A DNA stretch of 64,000 nucleotides from Oehlia diaphana (lineage: Eukaryota; Glomeromycota; Glomeromycetes; Glomerales; Glomeraceae), in the NCBI GenBank assembly GCA_003833135.1, contig QZLH01000260.1, positions 42,477 to 106,476 on the forward strand. The letters run 5' to 3'. This document shows positions 34,998 through 47,459 of this stretch, piece by piece; position 1 is the first letter of the stretch; each line of letters opens with the position of its first letter. Below the pieces are notes generated by a model. The model did no database searches, was not told where the DNA came from, and worked only from the letters and a program-made list of their open reading frames with translations. The translations under genes were made by a program, and so were the position numbers.

Positions 34998-36109
34998 TTC
35001 TAAAATTACAATTGTAATGAAGAAAAAAAAAAAAAAAAATTGAAAAATTGAGACAATGGAATTATTATATGTAATATTATGATGTAATGATGTACACAAA
35101 TTTAACTGGCATTGGAAAAGATTTTCCGTAAATTTTTATTGGATCATCAGCCGTTTATGTAATGCAGGTGATATTTGCAGGGTGAGACAAATAGATGTTA
35201 TAAGATAATTTCTTTTTTTTATAGTTACAAATTTACAAATTACGAGGTTTCAAAATCACATGATTTCGTTTAAATTTAAAAAAAATAAATTAATACGACT
35301 TTTTCTTACTACAAATTTCACATTAACGTTAAGGTGGATTTTTAATATTTTTTTAACTTCAAGTATATAGATCACATCAAATTATAATGTTTGATGAAAC
35401 AATTTTTATAACCGGAGTTTGCGTTACATCGATTTCTGAAAGTGTACAAAATTTGAAGTAAAACAAATGCAATGAATGTGTTATAACGAAATGTATATAG
35501 AGGTTTATGATGTCGAACGATTCAAATTTTTCAAACGGATTTTGAATTTAACTGATTTCATTGTTATAGTATCTTCTTAAGCAGAAAATTTGGTTCACTA
35601 TCATTTAAAAAAAAAATATTTTAAAAACATTTATTGATATCAGATGTTTATACTAAATTTAACAAAATTAAATTAGATAAATAACAAAATTTGTTCAAAA
35701 AGGTAATCAAAAATAATGTACTTATAAATACGAGATTAAATAACGCAATTGAAGCATTGAACCTTTTAATTATGTTGTACTTGATTTATGAAGAATGAAG
35801 ATTTTTCAAATGACACCTGATTTTAATTTTTAAAAAAATAAAATCTGAATGAAACATCTTGTCATATTTGATAAATTCATTATTACGCCTTGTTTATATG
35901 AGTAATAAAACTACGCTACTACTAGCACTGAGAACAAGCTCACATAAAAAGAACTGAAACTAAAAAAAAAAAAAGAGTTCAACGAGTTTACATTAGAAAT
36001 AAAACAAACCAAGATTACAATGAGAATAAAAAGAAACGGAAGATAAATCAATGTCCAAAGAAAATAACCAAGGTAAATTATGTAAAAAATTTGAAGATGT
36101 CAAATTTAT
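34998..36109. other. AT-rich intergenic DNA, no gene seen
   Basis: No coding sequence or RNA gene is recognised. Confidence 0.6.
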
Positions 36110-36797
36110 CTATAAAATAGAGTTGTCTAAAACGCGTCGTTTAGGGTTAGGGTTAGGGTTAGGTGAATCGTTAAAATGATGACGGTAACCTCGTTCCATA
36201 TCAAAAAGATGATTTCGCTGTGTCCTCTGAGGTGGCGACTGAAAAGATCCATTCCTAGAGCGTCGATAATTTTTAAAAGAGGATTTGGTTAAATTAAAAC
36301 GTTTTTTCGTTTCTTTCCATATAGTCGAACGTTCCTTCCAAATGGCTTCGTAGATAGCATGATGAAGGTCGTAAAGGAAGTTGATTAACAATTTTTTAAG
36401 AAGGGTTTAACAAATACCAGCCGTTTTAATTGAGTTTAAAAGGGGGAATAAGTTCTTTTGGAACTAAATTTAAAAGCAAACAGTGTAGATGAGGAGCATC
36501 GGCAATAGATATCAACGTCAATTCAGTTCAATTGTATATAGCACAGAATTTGATGGCGTCTTCATATAACGCAACATAACGATCAGAGTTGTTGATTAAA
36601 AGGATTTTGAAGGTTTCATGAAATCTTTTGAATATTAGGCAAAGTACGTCAATGACGTTAGAAAGTCCAAAGGTGAATGTTTCTTTCATCAATAATTCCG
36701 TTGAAATAAAATCCCGATGGTCCCAAATTCTAACGGTTAAAAAAAAATTATATAAATTTTCCATAATTTTAACGCAGTGACGGGCTAATTTATTCAA
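36110..36797 (-). pseudogene. Degraded relic of an unrecognised, probably dispersed, protein family
   Basis: A minus-strand frame starts MNKLARHCVKIMENLYNFF and continues ...FKILLINNSDRYVALYEDAI until a TGA at about 36530. The same frame then goes on with LISIADAPHLHCLLLNLVP, is broken by two more stops, and shifts frame into FLYDLHHAIYEAIWKERSTI and KRFNLTKSSFKNYRRSRN. The composition is protein-like across the breaks, which fits a decayed single gene. I cannot name the family; similarity to transposon-associated proteins in Glomeromycotina is a suspicion only. Near its 3' end lies a TTAGGG repeat run. Confidence 0.55.
36141..36163 (+). repeat. Interstitial telomere-type repeat, nearly four TTAGGG units
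   Basis: Three perfect TTAGGG units followed by TTAGG. On the minus strand it reads as Asn-Pro repeats inside the degraded frame at 36110-36391. TTAGGG is the usual fungal telomere unit. Confidence 0.85.
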
Positions 36798-38034
36798 TAT
36801 AACCTGTAAATTTTATTAATACCAATGCAAATTTTATTAAATGTAAATTAACTAACGTTACTATATTATTAATAGTTAAAAAAAAAAAAAAAGGATTATG
36901 TACAGTATATTACTAGAAAAGTAAACTTTTTTTTTCGTCATTCGTTATAAAATTTTATCATTGATTGTTGATTTTGTAGAACGTCAAAATAATGTCACTT
37001 CTGTACCGGGATTTGCTGGATCTTCAAATTTAGTTAGAAAAAATAAATTTCAGTTTTTTGCTTTTTAATTAAATAAATATTTTTTATTTTTTAATATACA
37101 AAATTATTTCTAAAATTATTATTTTATTTTATTCATTTGTGTTTTTAATTTTGTCATAGTAAGCAGGTGTACCTACTAAGAAGCCTAAATGTTATACAGT
37201 TGTGATAAACACAGTAACATAATTATTTATTATAAATATTACATATAAAATGGATTTGGCAAATATCATTGCCATTGCATATGTATATTCTTCTTTCAAT
37301 TATTAATACACAGTATCACCTAGTGAATTAAATTATTTTGCAAAAATGAAATTATCTAGTAAATTATAGTTGTTTAAGCACCAATAATTTTTAAAAATAT
37401 TAAAAATAAGATTTTAAATTTAAATAAAATATTATGTGACCAAAGAAATTTTAATATTAAATTCAATTAGAAAACTCTTATTTAATAAATTTCAACATAT
37501 AAATTACACGAGTATTATGAAATAGTCAAGATTTTGCAGGTCACGTTATAAAGATTGACAATAATAGCTGTTTATGTTTTATTGTTTTAGATAATCACGT
37601 AACATTCATACATTCGTATCACCTTGCATTACAGTGTAATGAAATTATTCAAATAGTAAATGACAAATGAAATGCCCAATTTCACAATGATCTACTTCTT
37701 TGTTGATCAACAATATAATTTTGGTCCACATTATACTTTAATTTTTTTTTCAATTAAATTCATGTGATAAGATATCAACCAATCAAAATTAAAAGACAAA
37801 ATAACAAATAATTATGAATAATAACAAATGATTCTTCAAATGGTTAAATAATAAGGTCATATACTGCATTAGCGTAGGCTTATAATTAGCCGTAGTATGA
37901 TACGCAATATAATGATCCATTGTATGACAAATAGAGTAACCGTAGCACCAATGTTTTTTGTACTTGTATTAAGTTTTTATTAACTTTTTAGCTTTGTTTG
38001 AATAAAACATAAAAATTTTCTTTTCAAACCGATA
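36798..38034. other. Intergenic DNA upstream of the Sel1 gene
   Basis: No gene seen. The stretch around 37908-37955 (TGATCCATTGTATGACAAA and GTAACCGTAGCA) is repeated upstream of the truncated duplicate near 41294, so part of the promoter region was copied with the gene. Confidence 0.6.
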
Positions 38035-40239
38035 ATGTCTTTAAATAATATTTCAAAGGATGATGAAAATTTCTTAAAAAACCTTTTAAAAGGTTTTTAT
38101 CGTCAAATTATAAATATAGAGAATTATACAAAATATGAAAATATTTTATCAGAATGGATACAAGAATTCCTTATTTATAATGAAAAAAATCCTGAAATAA
38201 TTTTAAAATTAATGAAATATCATAAAGAAAATGAAAATTGGTTCTCAAGTTTGATAGGATTTTTTTATGAGAGTGATATAGTACATAATACTACTACAAT
38301 TGATAAGAATGAATCTTTTAACTTATATTTATTATCAATTAATAAATATGAAAAAAATGAAAATAAAAATTTAACTTCCATGTATCAATTACTTAATATC
38401 ATTATTTCAAAACATTTATTATCATTATATTATTATAAAGATATTTTATATAATAAATATTCAATTGCAAAGGAGTTTAAACATTTAGAAAATATGAATA
38501 CAATGTCTTATTACCAGTATGAAAATTTTAATGGATTAGAAATAAATTTATGTAAAGATGAGTTGAATAATATGGAAAAATATTTTGATTTATTAGATAA
38601 AAATTCCATTGAATGTAACATTAATAAGAAAGAGTTAGTAAAATTAAATGATCTTGGTTATTATTATCAATATGGAATAGAAAGAAAGAAAGATGAATTT
38701 AAAGCATTTGAATTTTATCTGAAATCAGCAGTAGGAGGAAATTTAAGTGCACAGAATAATTTAGGTTATTGTTATCAAAATGGAATTGGAATAAAAAAAG
38801 ATGAAAAAAAAGCGGTTGAATGGTATTTAAAAGCTGCTGGTGAAGGAGATATATATGCACAATATAATTTAGGTATTTGTTACCAAAATGGAATAGGAAT
38901 TAATAAAGATGATCAGAAAGCTTTTGAATGGTATTTTAAATCTGCTAAAGAATATTCACAAGCACAAAATATATTAGGTAATTGTTATCAAAATGAAATT
39001 GGAGTAAAAAAAGATTTAGAAGAATCCATTTATTGGTATAAAAAAGCAGAAGAAAATGGAAATAAATTTGCACAATATAATTTGGGTAAATGTTATGAGA
39101 ATGGAAAAGGAGTAAAAAAAGATGAAATTAAAGCTTTTAAATTATATAAAAAATCAGCTGAACAAGAATATAAAGATGCACAATTTCAACTTGGAAATTG
39201 TTATGACCAAGGAATTGGGACTGAAATTAATAAAACAAAAGCATTTGGGATGTATAAAATAGCAGCGGAAAAAGAGCATGATATTGCACAGAATAATTTA
39301 GGATCATTATTTGTGTATGGTGAAGGTACGAAAAAAGATTATGAACAAGCCTTTTATTGGTATAAAAAAGCAGCAAATAATGGAAACAAATTTGCACAAT
39401 GCAATCTTGCGGAATGCTATATATATGGATGTGGAGTTGAAAAAGATGAAACCAAAGCTTTTGAATATTTTAAAAAATCATCTGATCAAGGTTATTTAGA
39501 CGCACAAGTTCAACTTGGATATTGTTATGACCAAGGAATTGGAACTGAAGTTAATAGAACAAAAGCATTTGAGATATCTAAAATAGCAGCCGAAAAAGGA
39601 CATGTAGTAGCACAATATAATATAGGAGAATATTATGAAATAGGTGTTGGTATAAATAGGAATGAAGTTAAAGCATTTGAATATTATGAAAAATCGGCTA
39701 AGGGTGGATATTTAGAAGCAAAATTTATACTTGGATATTACTATGTTAATGGAATTGGAACTGAAATTAATAAAGAAAAAGGGTTTGAATTATATCATGA
39801 GGCAATTGGTAAAAGCAGTGATATTAAAAATATTTTATGTAAAAATGAAGATGAAATAGATGATGATTTGGGTAAAGTTAATTATTGGTATCATAAATCT
39901 GCAGAAAATGACAATAAACTTGCATTATATAAATTAGGGGAATATCATGAATTGGGAAAAGGCATTTGTAAAAATACAACGCGAGCAATTGAATTTTATA
40001 AAAAATCAGCTGATCAAGGATTTGTAGACGCTTATTATAAGCTTGGACATCTTTATAGTAATAATGAAATTCTATTTGATATTAGTAAGGAGAAAGTATG
40101 TGAATTATATAAAATAGCTGCAGAAGGAGGAAATGTTGAAGCACAAAAAAGTCTTGCATCTTTATATGAGCGAGGTGAAGGAACTGAAAAAAATATTGAA
40201 TTGGCTATTTATTGGTATAATAAGGCTGCAGAAAATTGA
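38035..40239 (+). CDS. Sel1-like repeat protein, 734 aa, intronless
   Basis: One uninterrupted frame. Residues 1-195 form an all-helical N-terminal region (NLLKGFYRQIINIENYTKYE; KNESFNLYLLSINKYEKNE) of the kind that precedes Sel1 repeats in Glomeromycotina. From about residue 203 there are roughly 15 Sel1-like repeats of ~36 residues, for example AQNNLGYCYQNGIGIKKDEK with KAVEWYLKAAGEGD. Unit 12 is degenerate. Sel1 repeats are alpha-alpha solenoids that act as protein-interaction scaffolds; the partner is unknown. The last repeat ends KAAEN just before the stop, so the solenoid finishes without a capping domain. No signal peptide or membrane segment is seen. The start codon is the first Met after an AT-rich leader. 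Confidence 0.93.
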   Translation: MSLNNISKDDENFLKNLLKGFYRQIINIENYTKYENILSEWIQEFLIYNEKNPEIILKLMKYHKENENWFSSLIGFFYESDIVHNTTTIDKNESFNLYLLSINKYEKNENKNLTSMYQLLNIIISKHLLSLYYYKDILYNKYSIAKEFKHLENMNTMSYYQYENFNGLEINLCKDELNNMEKYFDLLDKNSIECNINKKELVKLNDLGYYYQYGIERKKDEFKAFEFYLKSAVGGNLSAQNNLGYCYQNGIGIKKDEKKAVEWYLKAAGEGDIYAQYNLGICYQNGIGINKDDQKAFEWYFKSAKEYSQAQNILGNCYQNEIGVKKDLEESIYWYKKAEENGNKFAQYNLGKCYENGKGVKKDEIKAFKLYKKSAEQEYKDAQFQLGNCYDQGIGTEINKTKAFGMYKIAAEKEHDIAQNNLGSLFVYGEGTKKDYEQAFYWYKKAANNGNKFAQCNLAECYIYGCGVEKDETKAFEYFKKSSDQGYLDAQVQLGYCYDQGIGTEVNRTKAFEISKIAAEKGHVVAQYNIGEYYEIGVGINRNEVKAFEYYEKSAKGGYLEAKFILGYYYVNGIGTEINKEKGFELYHEAIGKSSDIKNILCKNEDEIDDDLGKVNYWYHKSAENDNKLALYKLGEYHELGKGICKNTTRAIEFYKKSADQGFVDAYYKLGHLYSNNEILFDISKEKVCELYKIAAEGGNVEAQKSLASLYERGEGTEKNIELAIYWYNKAAEN

Positions 40240-41381
40240 TGTTAAGAATCCAAAGATAGCCTAAATATTTTATTAGAAGAGCAAGAATGAATTATTAAAA
40301 TAAAAACAACCGTAAATTCTTGGTTATCACCCGATTATCATCTCAAGGTGGAATATTTTTATTGTCTTTAATTTCATATAACTTTATATTTTATTCAATA
40401 TATACATTTTTGTTAATAAAATTTTATTAACTAATTCATTTAAAGATTAACGTGTGCTATTTTATCACATATAATTGTATCAATAACTATCTATCACTAG
40501 TATGTTTCAAAATAAAAATTTAAAAAAAATTCTGAAGTTCCAAATAATTATTTTATCATTTCTAACTGAAAGTTACGTAAATTAAAATAAGAATTGCCGA
40601 TTAACCTATTAGATGTGTACATTATTGCAGTTGCTACAAGAATGGGACAGCTGTAATTTGAAATTTCTTCATAACTTAAAGGAAAAAGCAAGAATAAAAG
40701 AACATAAAGACAATATTACAACTGATTCGATTTTTGTATGCTTGTTATATTAGCAAGTGGCTTTAATTGTAGGATTAGATTCTGAATGTATGATTTCATT
40801 TTTGGTTATAGTTTAGAATGGTTATGTTTAGTTTGTTCAAGTTGTTAATTCCATAGTTTTAATATACAACTATTCCATCCATTGAGTTAAATTGCATCAT
40901 TACATAATATGCTAATCCATTAATCTTATTCTCTTAAATAAATGTTCATTTGAATTAGTAAGTTATAAACATTCAATAAGTTTATAAAACCAGAAATATT
41001 AAAAATTAAATTTAAATAAATATAAAAATATTGTAAAATGCACAAAAATGATATTGCACGAAAGCTTTTTTTTAAATATTAATTCACTAATGATTATTAA
41101 ATACTTACTAAGTTAACATATAAATTACACAAAATAATCAATATATCTATAAGAATAAAACTTTAATGATTGATATATTGAGAAACTTCTCCGGAAAACA
41201 AATTTTGAGATATAGTGTAGAGGGGGGTCACGAATCATATTGCACGAAGTTAATTTGGCGTAATTGATTATTGGGCGCAGTGTACGCAGTGTATGATCCA
41301 TCGTATGACAAACAAGTGTAACTGTAGCAACTATAACAACAACCTTAGTTAATTTAACACAGTATTACAGTAGAAATTTCT
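40240..41381. other. Intergenic DNA, contains a duplicated promoter piece
   Basis: No gene seen. Bases 41294-41333 (TGATCCATCGTATGACAAAC and GTAACTGTAGCA) match the upstream region of the Sel1 gene at 37912-37950. Confidence 0.6.
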
Positions 41382-41780
41382 TTGAATACAATTATTTTTT
41401 CTGACGTCAAACATTACAAAAGACGAGAAAACTTAAAAGATTTTTTAAAAGGTTTTTATCATCATTACAAATATAGAAATTACACTATATTTTATCAGAA
41501 TGATTTAGTACATATCATTGATAAGAACAAATCTTTTGAACTATATTCATCATTAATTAAATAAGTATTCATAATAGTGGAATGATAATAGATATTTTGA
41601 ATAATAATATAAGATATTTTATATAGTAATAAATAGGCAATTGCAAAGAGTTTAATATTTAGAGTATGCAAAAAAAGTAAAGGATAACTATGATTTATTA
41701 TCTAACGAGATAATATTAAATGAACTATTGATTGAATAGAATAAATTTCAGACTAGTTTTGTGAACATTTCTTTCTTAAA
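41382..41780 (+). pseudogene. Truncated, decayed duplicate of the Sel1 gene N-terminus
   Basis: The frame contains NLKDFLKGFYHHYKYRNYT, then FYQNDLVHIIDKNKSFELYS, matching the N-terminus of the protein at 38035 (NLLKGFYRQ...; DIVHNTTTIDKNESFNLYL) with an internal deletion, and stops at 41564. Beyond the stop, fragments such as DILYSNK and AIAK still follow the parent gene. No Sel1 repeats remain. Confidence 0.8.
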
Positions 41781-43369
41781 ACTATAAAATATTGCACAGA
41801 TTTATCGTCTGCAAGACATTATATTACAAACTCCCCTTAATTCTGGTCTCGCTTATTTTCTAAATTCAAATTTAGGATCATCTCGATTACTTAGAAATTA
41901 AGAGTTACTTTTTATAAGTCTTTCTAAACTTTTACTTGAGAAACTCTATATAAACCTCTACCGAAATCATGACTATTTTCCTCTCTTTAAAAAAAAAAAG
42001 ATTCCATATAGATTAGTATTTCTAATTTATTCTTAATCCTATAGCCAATTCTTTATTATTGGTATCTTATGCATGTAATAATTACAAATATAAATGAAAG
42101 TTAGGAAATTCGTATTTCAAAATGCTTAGAAATATGCTTAGAGTTACATTAAAGGATTACTCAGTTTGTAATAGTTGAACTTATAGTCGACCTTATAATA
42201 AGTAGACCACATTGTGTTTAGAAAATTGATCTTAATAAAATTTATTAACTATGCTACAACAAACAAACTTGATTTTTTTTAAATTTGTTAACGTCAATAA
42301 GATAAAGTTTTACAATAAAGTTATTCAAAATAGGTTCAATTAATTCACTCGAGTTTATAGAAATTCTCCAAAATTTTATTGCATACTATTCTTTAATAAT
42401 ATTCATAAATATCTATAATATAATTATTTGTTATTAAGATAAATAACAGACGTGCTGCATTTAACTATTAGTCGATTTAATTAAAACTTTATTAAATTTG
42501 TCGAGATAGGATTTTACACTATATGACCATATAGAATTGGTTCAGTCAAGGAAATAATGATGACTTCTCAGACCGAAACCAGATTGAATTGGACCAATCA
42601 AATGATGTGAAATTTAACTTAAAATTAAGGAGACAAATTCTATACTATCATTGACACGTATAGCAAATATGCAGTACCTGTTTAATTATACAATAATTAT
42701 ATATCATCGGTTTGACGGGAACCATTCATACAATTTTAATAACAATTATGTAAAATCTGCATGAACTTATGATGATAACTGATATTGCAATGAATAAATA
42801 AATATAGTAAATATACTTTTTAAGTCATATTTTTAGAATATATAATCATGGTACATTAATTCGATTTAATCGAACCAAAATATTATCATCAACTCGACCA
42901 ATGATTAATTATACTTTATTCAATTAAGAATCTACACAAATTATAGTTTATATGAAAAATTATAGATAATTATTTATAATATTGAAACCTGTTAATATAT
43001 TTTTTAAATTAATCACTTAAAATATATGGTTTTCATATAGATATATCGTTAAATTACAAATTTACAGTTATGCTCAAACAGGATCACAATATAAATGAAT
43101 GTTTAACAGTTCACACAGTTTACTTGTAAATATTCCTTTTAGTCGAGTGTTTTATCATTAAAAAAATACTATGCAATACTAACATTTAATTCTTCAAAAT
43201 TGTTTAATTTATATTTTATTGTTTGAATAAATAGTAATTGGTGAATTGATACAATCATTTATTTTAGTTAATAGGTTCAAAAAAATATACTTGAAACACA
43301 AACTGTTATAATTACAAAAGGTCGAAATAAATTAGTAAAATAATTCAAATAATTACTCTAATTTCTTCA
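41781..43369. other. AT-rich intergenic DNA, no gene seen
   Basis: No gene. The last part (about 43060-43275) recurs in diverged form at about 49660-49876, marking the 3' flank of a duplicated BTB gene. Confidence 0.6.
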
Positions 43370-46311
43370 TTATTTCCTAGGAATTAAAGGTTTCTTCTCT
43401 TTTTTTCTATTTTTCATATTGCGCTTCTTCGAAACTTGGTTACTAACCCAATTCGTAGTATCCCATGAGTCAGTAGGTTTATTACCCCATGATTGAGTAG
43501 GTTCATTATCCCAATTATCCCATGAACTAGTAGGTTCATTACCCGATTCATTACCCCATGAACCCTTTGGGGGTGCATAATCGACTTTATTCTGCTTGCT
43601 TGAGATTATTGTTTCCCATGAACTCTTAGGAGGTACATCATTCCATGAACTAGAAGGTGCATTATCCCATGAACTAGTAGGTTCATTGCCCGGTTTATTA
43701 CTCCATAAACCCTTGGGAGGTGCATAATCGGCTTTATTCTGCTTGTTTGGGATTAGTGTTTCCCATGAACCCTTAGGAGGTACATCATTCCATGAACTAG
43801 AAGGTGCATTATCCCATGAACTAGTAGGTTCATTGCCCGGTTTATTNNNNNNNNNNNNNNNNNNNNNNNNNNNNNNNNNNNNNNNNNNNNNNNNNNNNNN
43901 NNNNNNNNNNNNNNNNNNNNNNNNNNNNNNNNNNNNNNNNNNNNNNNNNNNNNNNNNNNNNNNNNNNNNNNNNNNNNNNNNNNNNNNNNNNNNNNNNNNN
44001 NNNNNNNNNNNNNNNNNNNNNNNNNNNNNNNNNNNNNNNNNNNNNNNNNNNNNNNNNNNNNNNNNNNNNNNNNNNNNNNNNNNNNNNNNNNNNNNNNNNN
44101 NNNNNNNNNNNNNNNNNNNNNNNNNNNNNNNNNNNNNNNNNNNNNNNNNNNNNNNNNNNNNNNNNNNNNNNNNNNNNNNNNNNNNNNNNNNNNNNNNNNN
44201 NNNNNNNNNNNNNNNNNNNNNNNNNNNNNNNNNNNNNNNNNNNNNNNNNNNNNNNNNNNNNNNNNNNNNNNNNNNNNNNNNNNNNNNNNNNNNNNNNNNN
44301 NNNNNNNNNNNNNNNNNNNNNNNNNNNNNNNNNNNNNNNNNNNNNNNNNNNNNNNNNNNNNNNNNNNNNNNNNNNNNNNNNNNNNNNNNNNNNNNNNNNN
44401 NNNNNNNNNNNNNNNNNNNNNNNNNNNNNNNNNNNNNNNNNNNNNNNNNNNNNNNNNNNNNNNNNNNNNNNNNNNNNNNNNNNNNNNNNNNNNNNNNNNN
44501 NNNNNNNNNNNNNNNNNNNNNNNNNNNNNNNNNNNNNNNNNNNNNNNNNNNNNNNNNNNNNNNNNNNNNNNNNNNNNNNNNNNNNNNNTTCCCATGAACC
44601 CTTAGGAGGTACATAATTCCATGAACTAGAAGGTGCATTATCCCATGAACTAGTAGGTTCATTGCCCGGTTTATTACTCCATAAACCCTTGGGAGGTGCA
44701 TAATCGGCTTTATTCTGCTTGTTTGGGATTAGTGTTTCCCATGAACCCTTAGGAGGTACATCATTCCATGAACTAGAAGGTGTATTATCCCACGAACTAG
44801 TAGGTTCATTATTCCAAGTATCCCATGAACTAGTGGGTTCATTACCCGGCTTGCTTAAGAATAGAGTCTCCACTGATATATTATTCCATGAACTAGTAGG
44901 TTCTTTATCCCATGAAGTAGTAGGTTCAGGTTTATTACTCCACGATCCCTTGGGAGGTGTATAATCGGCTTTATTCTGCTTGCCTGAGATTAGTGCTTCC
45001 CATGAAATGGTGAGTACATTATCCAATGAACCCTTTGGAGATGCATAATCAGCTTTATTCTGCTTGCTTGAAATTAGCGCCTCACGTGGACCCTTAGGAA
45101 GCACATTATCCCGTGAACTCTTAAGAGATAGATAATTCCATGAACTAGAAGTTTCATTATGTTGTGATATAGGCTTTAAAACAAAGTAATTCAATAAATT
45201 TAATTAATACTTTCTTTAAAATAATTAATTAATTGAACTTTAAAGACTTAAACTTTAGCATGAATTTTTGATAAAATATTTTATACCTTTCTTTCATCAT
45301 CAATAGTCGCAGCAGAAGTCGGTAACCCTTCTTTAGGCATACGAGGCTTTGATTTATGATTGATCTTACTATCAGGATGCAAGTCTAAAAAACTTTTTAA
45401 TAAATCAACAAATAATTCCTCTGGTAAAACTTCCTTATAAGGTAGAATCTTGTTCGAAAATTCTTTAGAAGTTAAATTATGGAATCGTACAAAAGGAATG
45501 CATTGTTGTAAGGTATTTTTTAAAGAATTAAAATCATCTTTTGAATAATTAGAGGGATCTGAAGAAAGCTCAGGATTTTGTGCAAGTCCCCATTTAAGAA
45601 CATTCTCCCATACTTTAATTTCGTCCATTTGAAGATTATCACTTTTAATAAGTGAGATCAAAATTTTTTCTGGAATTGAAGAGAAATCTATTGATTTAAA
45701 TATCCTATCTGGGTCTTTGGAAATTAAATTATTGCAATATTCTTGAAGTTCTAAGAGAGAATTATTTTCAAAACTTGTTTGATAAACCAAACTAAAATTT
45801 TGTTCCATCCAGTTTGTTTTGTAATTAATCAAAAAAGATTGTGTATAGGCAACCAACTCCTGAAGGTTCAATTCACTAGCAGCAACTATGATTTTAATAA
45901 TATCTAAATTATCATAATTTTTCAAAGATGGTTCTCCGCCATAAATATATCTAAAAAAAAAAAATATTAATAAAAATATATAGATATATATGATCAATAT
46001 ATTTATAAAACGCGTAAATGATAAATTTGTTAAATTTATTTTATTACTCATTACCTTAAAATTATTTGAAAAATTTCTGGTAAAATATTTGGTAATTTAA
46101 TGTGTACCAAAGTTTCATCATTTTTCTTTTTATTAGTTGACAAAATTCTTCGCAAATATGAAGAACGATAATTCAAAATAACCATATGTGAACGAAATAT
46201 CTTTACGTAAGGATCATTTCCAACTTCAATAGTAATATCATAATATTCATCATCATCTAAAATATCGAGTAAATTTTGTGATAATTTTTGTAATAATTTA
46301 TTATCATCCAT
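43370..46311 (-). CDS. BTB-BACK protein with 49-residue Trp/Pro repeats and basic end (cluster member 4), gap inside
   Basis: Exon 1 (46055-46311) encodes BTB (MDDNKLLQKL; DITIEVGNDPYVKIFRSH). Exon 2 (45287-45950) encodes BACK from YIYGGEPSL and ends TIDDERK, the segment that is a separate microexon in members 1 and 2. Exon 3 starts at 45173 with PISQHNETSSSWNYLSLKSS and continues through 49-residue repeats (SWNDVPPKGSWETLIPNKQN, KADYAPPKGLWSNKPGNEPT, SSWDNAPSS) to a basic end, SKKRNMKNRKKEKKPLIPRK, stopping at 43370. A 742-N gap sits inside the repeats, so total length is unknown and the frame across it cannot be read. Trp residues lie in SSW, GSW and GLW contexts. Confidence 0.82.
43570..44990 (-). 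repeat. 147-bp coding tandem repeat, broken by the gap
   Basis: CATGAAC(T/C)CTTAGGAGGTA recurs at 43617 and 43764, giving a period of 147 bases (49 codons). The sequences on both sides of the N run are near-identical members of this repeat, the likely reason the assembly stalled. Confidence 0.9.
43847..44588. other. Assembly gap (742 N) inside the repeat
   Basis: If the repeat were perfectly regular, the missing length would be 60 + 147k bases (for instance 648 or 795). 742 is not such a number, and it puts the two sides in different frames, so the stated size is probably an estimate. Confidence 1.
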
Positions 46312-46362
46312 TTTTTTTTTTTAAAAAAAAAAAGTTGTCATGAGAGAAAAAGAAAATAGAAA

Positions 46363-46369
46363 CCTTATA
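46363..46369 (-). promoter_or_regulatory. TATA box of BTB member 4
   Basis: Minus-strand TATAAGG about 52 bases before the ATG at 46311. The same CATATAAGG context precedes member 6, reflecting their shared origin. Confidence 0.5.
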
Positions 46370-47019
46370 TGTAAATTCTATGTTACTCAGAATCGGAAAA
46401 AAGTTTTCCCTTTTTTGTAGTACGAACCTGCATTAAATCTAAAAAATAGGCAAAAATGAATGAGACCAAATATAATTTGTAGATCTTTTTTTTTAGATAA
46501 TGCCAACCAGAGTTTATCAACAAGCATTATGCTTCTCCGACCAGAATTAAAGCTACTAATAGTAAATGTGCGCCGTCACTTGTTACTTCTTTATGTATTT
46601 TGCTCGGGAAATCCTGTAAATAATAATTTAAACCCGAGGATTGAGATTAAATTATGAATACGATACTAATACGACTTTATGAATAAACTAATTTTCATTT
46701 TCATTGAATACAGACAGAACTATTAAACATCAATTTTAATCTTTAAAATAAATCATGATCATGTCACTGGTCTTTGAACATAGGGTCTCTGGTCCATGGG
46801 CAAAGATTTGTATACAATGCAGCGTACCTGTGGACATAACAATCAAGGGACAGAATATGCAGTTTTATCACGTGTTATAATGATGCTGTTTTGTTAAAAT
46901 AGTAGTAAATTTTATAGTGAATTTTATTTTATAGAAGAGAACTGTTAAAGCTTCCTTACATGATAAGATAATCATAAGGATATTGAAAATTTCTGTTGGA
47001 CTGATTCATTATCGATTTA

Positions 47020-47230
47020 CCTTAAAATCATTTGAAAAGTTTCATGGCAGGTAATATATTTATTTAATAACTAATTGTACCAAATTTCTCTTTATTATTA
47101 ATTGATAAAATTATATAATAATTTTAAGGGTTAATAGTAATATCAAGTAATATCACTATATTTGTCGCCATAAATTTTAAGTGAATCTTTTTATCATTTA
47201 TTTATATTAAGATTAATATAAAAAGTGATT
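47020..47230 (-). pseudogene. Relic of a BTB exon 1
   Basis: Plus-strand ACCTTAAAATCATTTGAAAA, then TTTATTATTAATTGATAAAA, follows the exon-1 end of the family (ACCTTAAAATTATTTGAAAA ...), with deletions that destroy the frame. It belongs to a block also found near 53845-54005. Confidence 0.6.
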
Positions 47231-47459
47231 AAAAAATGTCGTGAAGGAACTAAGCATAATATACAGAAATTTAATGTCTCATAGAATTTGTTTTACATAA
47301 AGCATAAGCATTTACTATCATTTCTCGAGAAAACGCTTTTCTCCGTATTTTTTTTATTCTTTCATGTAGAACGAATCACGAACTTATCAAAAAAGAACAT
47401 TTTCGATTTAAAGTCTGATCTTCTATCTTGTCTCAACTTATAGCATAACTTTATATTAA

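Noticed and set aside
43743..44964. Plus-strand frames opposite the Trp-repeat exon of member 4
   Set aside because: Antisense shadows of a stop-poor repeat; the minus strand has the splice signals, BTB context and consistent repeats.
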